NCBI RefSeq assembly: GCF_040760075.1
Contig: NZ_CP142884.1
Span: 3,968,001-4,032,000, forward strand
Direction of reading: 5' to 3'
From: Sphingobacterium sp. R2
GTDB taxonomy: Bacteria > Bacteroidota > Bacteroidia > Sphingobacteriales > Sphingobacteriaceae
Length of the DNA: 64,000 bases
Shown here piece after piece: positions 36,804-44,359 of this stretch. The translations under genes were made by a program, and so were the position numbers. Below the pieces are notes generated by a model. It was not told the origin of the DNA. It was given only the letters and a program-made list of their open reading frames with translations, and ran no database searches. Position 1 is the first letter of the stretch. The number at the start of each line of letters is the position of its first letter.

Positions 36804-37841
36804 ATGTTGCAAGGACAAAAAAAGGCTGCTAACCCGTTAATGGTTGTTATCGCCTATATCATTATTTATGTTGTATGGGGATCCACCTTTTTCTTTATAG
36901 AAAAGGCACTACATAGTTTTCCACCATTTATTTTAGGTTCGTTTCGATTTGTTACAGCCAGCGCGATTCTAATGACATATTGCGCAATAAAAGGTTATAA
37001 ATTGTTTAATAAACGATCCGTTCAGGAAGCAGCAATTGTAGGATTTCTATTGCTTTTTGTCGATATGGCTGGGGTGATCTGGGCCGAACAATATGTTTCA
37101 GGTGGTGTTGCCGCCATTATTGCAGCAGCAGCAGCGATCTGGTTTATTTTATTGGATAAACCCAAATGGAGAGAAAATTTCAGCAGTATTAGCACGGTTT
37201 TGGGTGTTGCGTTAGGCTTCTGTGGAGTGGTGATGTTATTCGCTGAACAGATTATGTCGACCAATGATAATACCGATGGAACACTTAAGGTGATCGCCCT
37301 ATCTATTTTAGTATTGGGTTCTATCGCTTGGACCGTGGGGTCTCTAATTTCCAAATATTTCAAAAAAACTGAGAAACAAGAGAAAGAGGATTTACATGTC
37401 ATGGTGAAGACCGCTTGGCAAATGGTTACTGCAGGTATACTTTTTAATATCACCGCCCTTTTCACCGGTGAGTATACAACCTTTTCGCTAAGTAGCGTGG
37501 CGCCGGTGGACTGGTTCAACTTGGCCTACCTAATTACTTTTGGCTCAATCCTCGCTTTTAGCTCCTATATTTGGTTACTACAAGTGCGCCCCGCAATGGA
37601 AGTTAGTACGTATGCCTATGTGAACCCAATCATTGCACTTATTTTAAGTCATTTTTTCACTTCGCATGTAGTGACCTCATTGCAGATTTTCGGACTAGCT
37701 GTGATATTATTTTCAGTCCTGTTAATGAACTGGAAAGCGTATCGAGCCAAACTGTCCGCGCGTAGCAAGAGTAGAAAAGTTCTTCAACTAGAGAATAAGT
37801 TGGACACCAACCCTATCACTGAGTCGGAATTAGTACACTAG
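36804..37841 (+). CDS. EamA-family (DMT) transporter
   Basis: This 345-residue protein has ten hydrophobic helices in two EamA repeats; the first starts IIYVVWGSTFFFIEKALHSF and the second near LSILVLGSIAWTVGS. A hydrophilic tail of about 35 residues follows. The family exports amino acids, purines or other metabolites. An AGGAAG stretch (36791-36796) is one of few Shine-Dalgarno-like sites in the window. The Lrp neighbour suggests an amino-acid-type substrate. Confidence 0.9.
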   Translation: MLQGQKKAANPLMVVIAYIIIYVVWGSTFFFIEKALHSFPPFILGSFRFVTASAILMTYCAIKGYKLFNKRSVQEAAIVGFLLLFVDMAGVIWAEQYVSGGVAAIIAAAAAIWFILLDKPKWRENFSSISTVLGVALGFCGVVMLFAEQIMSTNDNTDGTLKVIALSILVLGSIAWTVGSLISKYFKKTEKQEKEDLHVMVKTAWQMVTAGILFNITALFTGEYTTFSLSSVAPVDWFNLAYLITFGSILAFSSYIWLLQVRPAMEVSTYAYVNPIIALILSHFFTSHVVTSLQIFGLAVILFSVLLMNWKAYRAKLSARSKSRKVLQLENKLDTNPITESELVH

Positions 37842-37865
37842 GTTGTTATTTTTCTAATTATATGA

Positions 37866-37906
37866 ACAAAGCTTAACATACGAAGTTAAGCTTTTGTTGT
37901 TTTTAA
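37866..37906 (+). terminator. terminator after the Lrp-EamA operon
   Basis: AAAGCTTAAC (37868-37877) pairs with GTTAAGCTTT (37885-37894), followed by TGTTGTTTTT. Confidence 0.8.
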
Positions 37907-37929
37907 AAATTAGCTAACATTGGATAAGA

Positions 37930-37957
37930 TTTGTTCATATATAATTGGCTAACTTTG
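37930..37957 (+). promoter_or_regulatory. promoter of the split 5'-nucleotidase genes
   Basis: TTTG (37930-37933) and TAACTTTG (37950-37957) are separated by 16 nt, slightly short of the usual 19. The -7 box is perfect. It supports the start at 37985 rather than 37931. Confidence 0.5.
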
Positions 37958-37984
37958 TTCAATATTTGGTTAAACGAAAAAAGA

Positions 37985-38746
37985 ATGAAGATATCAAAGC
38001 AAATTGCCTTTATTGGTAGCCTTGGAGTCGGTTCACTTTTGATGGTTGCCAGTTGCAGCAAGCAGCTCCATCCAACGCAGAAAGATTTCCAACAATATCA
38101 TATCAATAGCGATATGCAAGCTGATCCTACAGTCGTATCAATCTATGAGCCCTTCAAATATAAAATGGAAGCTGAGATGAATCGAGTGATTGGACATGCG
38201 GACAAAGCGCTGACAAAAGAGAAAACGGCAGAAACATTAATGGGCAATTTTTTTTGTGAAGCCTTGTTGTGGATGAGTGAACACAATGCCCATAACCCTG
38301 CGGATTTCGCGTTTGCTACTAAGGGTGGAATCCGAAATGATCTGAAAGCAGGCGATATTACCGTTGGAAATATCTTCGAGGTGATGCCTTTCGAAAACAC
38401 TTTAACAATTCTCGAGCTCAAGGGAAGTCAAATTCGTCAACTTGCAGACTTTATCGCCTCAACACATGGACAACCGATCGCTGGGATGACGTTGACCATT
38501 ACAGGCAACAAAGCCCAAGACATTAAAATCAAAGGTATAGCAATTGAAGACAATAAGTTGTATAAATTGGTAACCTATGATTATCTCGCTAATGGTGGCG
38601 ATAACCTGACACTGTTGACACAATCTGTATCGCGGGCAAATTATCCGCAGCGGATGCGAGAAGGACTGATTGAATATGTGAGTGAATTAACGAAAGAAGG
38701 CAAAAAAGTAAATGCAGAATTAGATGGAAGAATTAAAATCAATTAA
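37985..38746 (+). CDS. 5'-nucleotidase C-terminal-domain lipoprotein
   Basis: This 253-residue protein starts at 37985, with a lipoprotein signal (LLMVASC, Cys24). The rest is a stand-alone 5'-nucleotidase C-terminal domain of the UshA type: ADFAFATKGGIRNDLKAGDI, then MPFENTLTILELKG, and YKLVTYDYLANGGDN with the substrate-stacking aromatic region. In UshA this domain binds the nucleotide while the N-terminal metallophosphatase cleaves it. Here the catalytic half is encoded by the next gene, overlapping by 23 bp. The two products should work together at the periplasmic membrane surface. Confidence 0.88.
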   Translation: MKISKQIAFIGSLGVGSLLMVASCSKQLHPTQKDFQQYHINSDMQADPTVVSIYEPFKYKMEAEMNRVIGHADKALTKEKTAETLMGNFFCEALLWMSEHNAHNPADFAFATKGGIRNDLKAGDITVGNIFEVMPFENTLTILELKGSQIRQLADFIASTHGQPIAGMTLTITGNKAQDIKIKGIAIEDNKLYKLVTYDYLANGGDNLTLLTQSVSRANYPQRMREGLIEYVSELTKEGKKVNAELDGRIKIN

Positions 38747-39683
38747 CCGAAGATCATTTATCAAGCAAGTTGGTGGGTTTTCTGCTGCAGTTGCATTAGG
38801 GTCACTTCCTTTTCAAGCTAACGCTAAGCGTAAAAAAGTAAAACTTACAATCTTACATACCAACGATGTGCATAGCCGCATTGAACCTTTTCCTATGGAT
38901 GGTGGCAAATACCAGGGTTTAGGTGGTGTTGCCCGTCGAAGCACATTGATCAATAAGATCCGCCAAGAGGAGGAACATCTTCTGTTATTAGATGCAGGCG
39001 ATATGTTTCAAGGTACACCCTATTTTAATCTATTTGGAGGGAAGCTGGAGCTGGATCTTATGACGAAATTGGGGTATGATGCTGGAACATTTGGAAATCA
39101 TGAATTTGACAATGGACTGGACGGACTTGTGAAATACTTGGACCATGCTAAATTTCCGTTTTTAACGGCCAATTACGACTTCAAAGGAACAGTATTGGAA
39201 GGAAAAACCAGAGACTACACCATATTTCATAAGGGTGGTATAAAAATCGGTGTATTCGGGCTCGGTGTAGATATCGAGGGATTGGTAGATCCCAATAACT
39301 TTAAGGGAATGAAATATCTGGATCCAATTGAGGTATCCAAAAAAATGGTAAAGATACTCAAGGAAAAACATAAATGCGATCTCGTCATCTGTCTGTCGCA
39401 TTTAGGTTACCAATATGAAAACGATAAAGTTTCGGATCTGGTGCTTGCAGCCAAAACATCAGATATTGACCTTATTATAGGCGGACATACGCATACCTTT
39501 TTAAATGAACCCACAATAGTTACCAATTTAAAAGGTAGGAAGACAATCGTGAATCAAGTCGGTTTTGCAGGAATTAATCTGGGGAGGATTGACTTCATTA
39601 TGGAGCCGGGTTCCAAAAAGAAACAAATGGTGGCGAGCAACTATCTCGTAGATCCTACAATTCCAGCATCTATGTTGGCATAA
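38724..39683 (+). CDS. 5'-nucleotidase N-terminal metallophosphatase, Tat-exported
   Basis: This 319-residue protein begins with a twin-arginine signal (INRRSFIKQVGGFSAAVALG). The metallophosphatase core follows: LHTNDVHSRIEPFP with the first metal Asp/His, LDAGDMFQGTPYF, TFGNHEFDNG, CLSHLGY and GGHTHTFL. The length corresponds to only the catalytic half of UshA; the C-terminal substrate domain is supplied by the overlapping upstream gene. It should remove phosphate from nucleotides in the periplasm for purine/pyrimidine salvage. Confidence 0.9.
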   Translation: MEELKSINRRSFIKQVGGFSAAVALGSLPFQANAKRKKVKLTILHTNDVHSRIEPFPMDGGKYQGLGGVARRSTLINKIRQEEEHLLLLDAGDMFQGTPYFNLFGGKLELDLMTKLGYDAGTFGNHEFDNGLDGLVKYLDHAKFPFLTANYDFKGTVLEGKTRDYTIFHKGGIKIGVFGLGVDIEGLVDPNNFKGMKYLDPIEVSKKMVKILKEKHKCDLVICLSHLGYQYENDKVSDLVLAAKTSDIDLIIGGHTHTFLNEPTIVTNLKGRKTIVNQVGFAGINLGRIDFIMEPGSKKKQMVASNYLVDPTIPASMLA

Positions 39684-39701
39684 TTTGATTCACTATTCAT
39701 A

Positions 39702-39738
39702 AATGCCAAATTGACTAATCAATTTGGCATTTTTTTTC
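39702..39738 (+). terminator. terminator after the split 5'-nucleotidase
   Basis: AATGCCAAATTG (39702-39713) pairs with CAATTTGGCATT (39720-39731), followed by T8. Confidence 0.92.
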
Positions 39739-39787
39739 AAGACAATAAGAAGAACCATAAGGCTTACATAAGCTGATTCACCCTTAA

Positions 39788-41002
39788 ATGAAAAGAATTT
39801 TATCAATATACCTAGACTCCTTTAGAGGACTCTCACAAGCTGCGTGGCTGCTTGCTATTGTCATGCTGATCAATAGAATGGGAAGCATGGTGATTCCATT
39901 TCTTGGTCTTTACATGACCAGAATTTTGCACTTTGATATAAAACAAGTCGGAATTGTTTTGATGTGTTATGGTATTGGCTCCGTCTGTGGATCTTACATA
40001 GGCGGCTGGCTGACAGATCGAATTGGCAGTTTCAAAGTTCAGTTCGGAAGTCTAGTGTTGGCCGCTCCTTTATTCCTACTGATACCATACTTTAAAGAGG
40101 TACAGTCGCTATCCGTCATGATTTTTACGTTAAGCTTGATTTTTGATGCTTTTAGACCTGCAAACTCCGTCTCAGTAGCAAGTTACGCTAAACCTGAAAA
40201 TATCACCCGCGCCTTTTCATTGAATCGTTTGGCTATAAATCTGGGCTTCTCAATCGGTCCAGCGGTGGCAGGTTTTTTGGCAGCCATCTCTTTCAATTGG
40301 ATATTTTATGGAAATTCCCTTGCAGTTCTCTGTGCAGCAATAATTTTCTTTGTCTTTTTTCATAAAAGACAAAAAAGAAGCGATATCAGATCAAAAAAAG
40401 ATAGTACACCTGATAATGAAATGTCTCAAAAAGGGCAAAATCCTTATACCGACGTGCCGTTTGTCCTATTCAATATCTTTTGTTGTATCTTCTCTTTTTG
40501 TTTTTTTCAGCTGATCACTACCTTACCGATATTCTACCGAGAAGTCCACCATTTGAATGATCACCAAATTGGATTTCTGCTTGGATGGAGCGGCTTCGTC
40601 ATCGTGTTGTTAGAGATGTTTATTGTTCATATTGCCGAGAAGAGATTTTCATTAATTAGCACACTCGTCTTTGGAACATTTCTATGTGCCATTTCATATG
40701 CCATGCTAAATTTTAGTAGTGGACTTGCTTGGTTATATTTCACATTCTTTATTTTTGGATTGGGAGAAATGCTCACATTGCCTTTTATGGCAACCGTTTC
40801 TGTCAATAGGTCTTCCCCAAAAACGCAAGGAGCCTACATGGGCTTCAACTCGCTAGCCTTTTCAGCTGCAAATATTTTTTCGCCAATCCTGGGCACAAGT
40901 ATTGTCGATTCCTTTGGTTTCACAACGCTATGGTGGGCCATTGCATTGAGTTTATCCATTACAGCCATTGGGTTCTATTTGGTTTTGAAATGGATGAAAT
41001 AA
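39788..41002 (+). CDS. MFS transporter
   Basis: This 404-residue protein has twelve hydrophobic helices with a charged central loop (about 195-220, KRQKRSDIRSKKD). The loop 2-3 signature GGWLTDRIGSFKVQ is the MFS motif A, and FNSLAFSAANIFSPILG lies in the second half. Drug or metabolite export is likely, but the substrate cannot be set. It is a single gene ending at a bidirectional terminator. Confidence 0.9.
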   Translation: MKRILSIYLDSFRGLSQAAWLLAIVMLINRMGSMVIPFLGLYMTRILHFDIKQVGIVLMCYGIGSVCGSYIGGWLTDRIGSFKVQFGSLVLAAPLFLLIPYFKEVQSLSVMIFTLSLIFDAFRPANSVSVASYAKPENITRAFSLNRLAINLGFSIGPAVAGFLAAISFNWIFYGNSLAVLCAAIIFFVFFHKRQKRSDIRSKKDSTPDNEMSQKGQNPYTDVPFVLFNIFCCIFSFCFFQLITTLPIFYREVHHLNDHQIGFLLGWSGFVIVLLEMFIVHIAEKRFSLISTLVFGTFLCAISYAMLNFSSGLAWLYFTFFIFGLGEMLTLPFMATVSVNRSSPKTQGAYMGFNSLAFSAANIFSPILGTSIVDSFGFTTLWWAIALSLSITAIGFYLVLKWMK

Positions 41003-41020
41003 CTTAAAATAAGTCAAGAA

Positions 41021-41057
41021 AAAGGGCGTATTCCATTTTTCAATACGCCCTTTTTTT
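41021..41057. terminator. bidirectional terminator between MFS and M13 peptidase genes
   Basis: AAAGGGCGTATT (41021-41032) pairs with AATACGCCCTTT (41042-41053), with T/A tracts on both sides. Confidence 0.92.
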
Positions 41058-41075
41058 ATTGATCTCATAAACAAA

Positions 41076-43079
41076 CTACCAAATTTTAATCCGCTTATCC
41101 ACAGGGACAAACATTTTGTCTCCCTCCTTGGTATTCCAAGCTTTGTGAAAAGCGTCCAGGTTAATAATCGGCGCAAAAGCACGATACTGCGCTGGAGAGT
41201 GGGGATCGGTCTTCACTTGGTTGACCACAAACTCATCCGTTGTTTTGGTCCTCCAAATAGTTGCCCAAGAAAGGAAGAAGCGTTGATCTTGGGTAAACCC
41301 ATCTATCAATCCGGGATCGCCCTTATCTTTCAAATAAAGTTGCAATGCATCAAAAGCGACAGATGAGCCACCCAAATCACCAATATTCTCGCCCAATGTG
41401 AAACGTCCGTTGACAAAAACTCCCGGGACAGGTTCATAAGATTCAAATTGACGGACCAATGCATCTGCAGCGGCTTCAAATTTTGCCTTATCCCTATCGC
41501 TCCACCAATTGTTCAGATTTCCATTCCCATCATATTTAGCGCCCTGATCGTCAAAGCCGTGCGAAAGTTCGTGACCAATTACCGCACCAATACCACCGAA
41601 ATTAACAGCTGCATCGGCCTTGTAATCATAGAACGGAGATTGAAGAATAGCCGCTGGAAAGACAATTTCGTTAAACAATGGACTATAATAAGCGTTTACA
41701 GTTTGCGGGGTCATCCCCCATTCAGACTTGTCCACTGGCTTATCTTGTTTGGCCAAATTTTGATAAAATGCCCATTTGCTCGATGCCAATACGTTTGCAT
41801 ACAACGACGTGCCCACTTCAAGTTTGCTGTAATCTTTCCACTTATCCGGGTAACCAATTTTAACTTTAAACTTAGCAAGTTTTTCCAACGCCTTTACTTT
41901 TGTGTCGTCAGACATCCAAGTAAGATCCTTGATATGCTGGCCGAATGCTTTAATCAAATAGCTTACAAGCTCTTCAGCCTCGGCTTTAGCCTCAGGAGGA
42001 AAGCTTTCCTTCACATATAACTTTCCCAATAGCTCTCCCGCGATGGAGTTAACAAACTCTACACCGCGCTTGTCTAGCGCACGTTGTTCTTTCTGTCCTT
42101 TCAGCTTACGCCCCCAAAAATCAAAAGACAGATCATTTAATTCTTGCGTAGTGTAAGACGCCGCGTTATTTAGGACATGAAATGTCAATAACTCTTTAAT
42201 CACCGGTAGATTTTCAGGATTAAAAACTTTATCGAGGTTTTCATAGTATTTTATTTCCGGTATGATAACCGTGTCAGCCTTAAAACCGACGTCATTTAAG
42301 TACTTTGCAATATCTATATTCTTCACAATGTTTTTCAGATCTGCAACAGCGATCGGATTATAACGGCCATTGGCGTCCCTTGATTGCTCAACAGTTTTAA
42401 GATTTGAAGCCAGCTGCTTTTCATAGGCAACTATCTTAGGACCCTTTAAATCCCTTGTAAGTTGACCTGATTTGGCGTAAAGTGAAGAGATGTAGGTGGA
42501 ATAATCATTTAACGTCTCTTCATTCTTCTTGTCATTTACCTGATAATAGGATCTTCCCAACCCAAGACTTCCCCCACCTAAATATACCGTATTGACAGCT
42601 GAATTCTTAAGATGTGCATAAACATAACCACTGAAAAAAGGATTTCCGCCAATAGGCGCCACTTCAACAAGATACTGATATAAATCTTCGAAATTTTTAA
42701 TCGCAGCGATTTTATCAAGATATGGTTTAACTGGCTCCAATCCAAGTGCGTTACGCGTCTTCATATCAACGAACGATTTATACAAATCTGCGATCTTCTG
42801 ATTGTCTGTTCCTTTCTGAAAATCGCCTGAAAGTGACTCTTGCAGTACCTTTAACGTAGCAATATCTGTATTTTCACGAAGCTCATCAAATGATCCCCAC
42901 CGCGCCTTATCTGAAGGAATCTTGACTGTTTTCATCCATTGTCCATTCACAAAATTGTAAAAGTCATCTTGAGGGCGCACGCTTTTGTCCATATAAGTCA
43001 CATTAATTGCATTGTTTTGCGCGTTACTTATCAATGAGCCACAGGTTAGCAGGGCTGCTAAGAGTATGTTTTTCTTCAT
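41076..43079 (-). CDS. M13-family zinc metallopeptidase (PepO/neprilysin-like)
   Basis: From the ATG at 43079 the protein has 667 residues with a signal peptide (MKKNILLAALLTCGSLISNA). Extending the frame to 43205 adds 42 implausible residues and crosses a -7 box. The N-terminal M13 domain begins RPQDDFYNFVNGQWMKT. The zinc site is VIGHELSHGFDDQG (HExxH), with the third ligand in GENIGDLGG, and the substrate-binding NAYYSP lies upstream. It is an exported endopeptidase that degrades small peptides. It is a single gene. Confidence 0.94.
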   Translation of the reverse strand: MKKNILLAALLTCGSLISNAQNNAINVTYMDKSVRPQDDFYNFVNGQWMKTVKIPSDKARWGSFDELRENTDIATLKVLQESLSGDFQKGTDNQKIADLYKSFVDMKTRNALGLEPVKPYLDKIAAIKNFEDLYQYLVEVAPIGGNPFFSGYVYAHLKNSAVNTVYLGGGSLGLGRSYYQVNDKKNEETLNDYSTYISSLYAKSGQLTRDLKGPKIVAYEKQLASNLKTVEQSRDANGRYNPIAVADLKNIVKNIDIAKYLNDVGFKADTVIIPEIKYYENLDKVFNPENLPVIKELLTFHVLNNAASYTTQELNDLSFDFWGRKLKGQKEQRALDKRGVEFVNSIAGELLGKLYVKESFPPEAKAEAEELVSYLIKAFGQHIKDLTWMSDDTKVKALEKLAKFKVKIGYPDKWKDYSKLEVGTSLYANVLASSKWAFYQNLAKQDKPVDKSEWGMTPQTVNAYYSPLFNEIVFPAAILQSPFYDYKADAAVNFGGIGAVIGHELSHGFDDQGAKYDGNGNLNNWWSDRDKAKFEAAADALVRQFESYEPVPGVFVNGRFTLGENIGDLGGSSVAFDALQLYLKDKGDPGLIDGFTQDQRFFLSWATIWRTKTTDEFVVNQVKTDPHSPAQYRAFAPIINLDAFHKAWNTKEGDKMFVPVDKRIKIW

Positions 43080-43108
43080 ATAAAATTGAGTTTGTTTGTC
43101 GCTATCTA

Positions 43109-43116
43109 CAAACTTA
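43109..43116 (-). promoter_or_regulatory. -7 box for the M13 peptidase gene
   Basis: The reverse strand reads TAAGTTTG, 30 bp before the ATG at 43079; no clear -33 partner. Confidence 0.4.
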
Positions 43117-43170
43117 AGAAAAGTTATGCTATTGTCGATGCAACAAATAAGTTTCAAAAAGCAACTCAGA

Positions 43171-44112
43171 TTATCCCTGTTTGATTTCCCCCAAATGGAT
43201 AACATCTTTCAGGTCAAAAGGTGTTTCCTGATAAACGAAGTAATTCAACCAATTATTGAACAACAGATTTGCATGACTTGTCCAGCGAACCAAAGGGCGA
43301 TTTTCAGGATTATCATCGATATAATAATTGACTGGCATTGCAATCTGCTGACCTTTTTCCAGATCTCGTTTATATTCTTCGTCCAATGTAAAAGGTGCAT
43401 ATTCCGAGTGTCCAGTCAAATAAAACTCTCGCCCCCCACGGGATGAAGCGATAGCAATACCCGCTTCCGGAGATTCTGAAAGAATTTCCAAACCATCCTT
43501 CGTTAAAAGATCATCCTTTTCAACAGTCGTGTGGCGGCTATGAGGGATATAGAATTCATCATCAAACCCCCGGAACAAAGGGTGTCTTTTATCTAAAGCT
43601 GTATGCTTAAATACACCAAAAAGTTTCTCCCTTAACGGCTTCTTCTCTACCTCATAAAAATGATATAATGCCGCTTGGGAAGCCCAGCAGATATACAAGC
43701 TGGAGGTAACATGCGTTCTCGCCCAATCAAAGATCGTCTTGATTTCATTCCAATAGGTCACCTCCTCAAAAGCAACCATTTCAACCGGAGCACCCGTAAT
43801 GATCATTCCATCGTAGAAGTTTTCCTTTACCTCAGTCAGACTCTTATAAAACATTTCCAAGTGCTCTTCTGGTGTGTTCTTGGAGACATGTGTTTCAAGT
43901 CGTAAAAACTCCATTTCCACCTGCAAGGGATTATTGGACAGCAAACGGATAAAATCTGTTTCAGTGGTAATTTTAAGAGGCATTAAATTAAGTACTAAAA
44001 CACGTAGTGGTCTAATATCTTGCTCATTTGCTCTTAAATCACTCATGACAAATATATTTTCTTTTTTCAGCAGCTCAATAGCAGGAAGGTTATTAGGAAG
44101 TTTGACGGGCAT
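43171..44112 (-). CDS. metA: homoserine O-acyltransferase (MetA), predicted acetyl-CoA type
   Basis: From MPVKLPNN at 44112 the protein has 313 residues and aligns with MetA without offset: the catalytic Cys falls at 142 (ICWASQAAL) and the partner His in the GHSEY motif. It activates homoserine by O-acylation, the first committed step to methionine. Residue 111 is Glu (ITGAPVEM). In characterised MetA enzymes Glu111 goes with acetyl-CoA and Gly111 with succinyl-CoA, so acetylation is predicted. A start seven codons upstream (44133) is less likely. No other methionine gene is nearby, and no riboswitch was recognised in the leader. Confidence 0.93.
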   Translation of the reverse strand: MPVKLPNNLPAIELLKKENIFVMSDLRANEQDIRPLRVLVLNLMPLKITTETDFIRLLSNNPLQVEMEFLRLETHVSKNTPEEHLEMFYKSLTEVKENFYDGMIITGAPVEMVAFEEVTYWNEIKTIFDWARTHVTSSLYICWASQAALYHFYEVEKKPLREKLFGVFKHTALDKRHPLFRGFDDEFYIPHSRHTTVEKDDLLTKDGLEILSESPEAGIAIASSRGGREFYLTGHSEYAPFTLDEEYKRDLEKGQQIAMPVNYYIDDNPENRPLVRWTSHANLLFNNWLNYFVYQETPFDLKDVIHLGEIKQG

Positions 44113-44359
44113 AGATAATTTCTCCTTATACAATTAGCATGCAATATTAGCAAGAAAATGCCGAAAATACTAAATGAAACATAAATTATCTTCCATTACC
44201 TTGCTATCTTTAATAATCCTAGCATCTATCCAAAGTCTGATTCTAGCGGTGCCGAAAAAACAATAAACTTTTTACATAAACTAGGTAAAGAGGTGTGTGT
44301 AAAAGATATTACAAACAAATTTGGGCCTATGCATATTATATACTAATAAAAATACGTAG

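Noticed and set aside
37931..37984. Longer N-terminus of the 5'-nucleotidase C-domain gene
   Set aside because: It would place the -7 box inside the coding region and put 18 residues before the lipoprotein signal.
41448..42020. 190-residue forward frame
   Set aside because: Lies wholly inside the M13 peptidase gene on the opposite strand; shadow reading frame.
44113..44359. SAM riboswitch in front of metA
   Set aside because: No recognisable conserved SAM-I or SAM-II core or following terminator was found in the leader.
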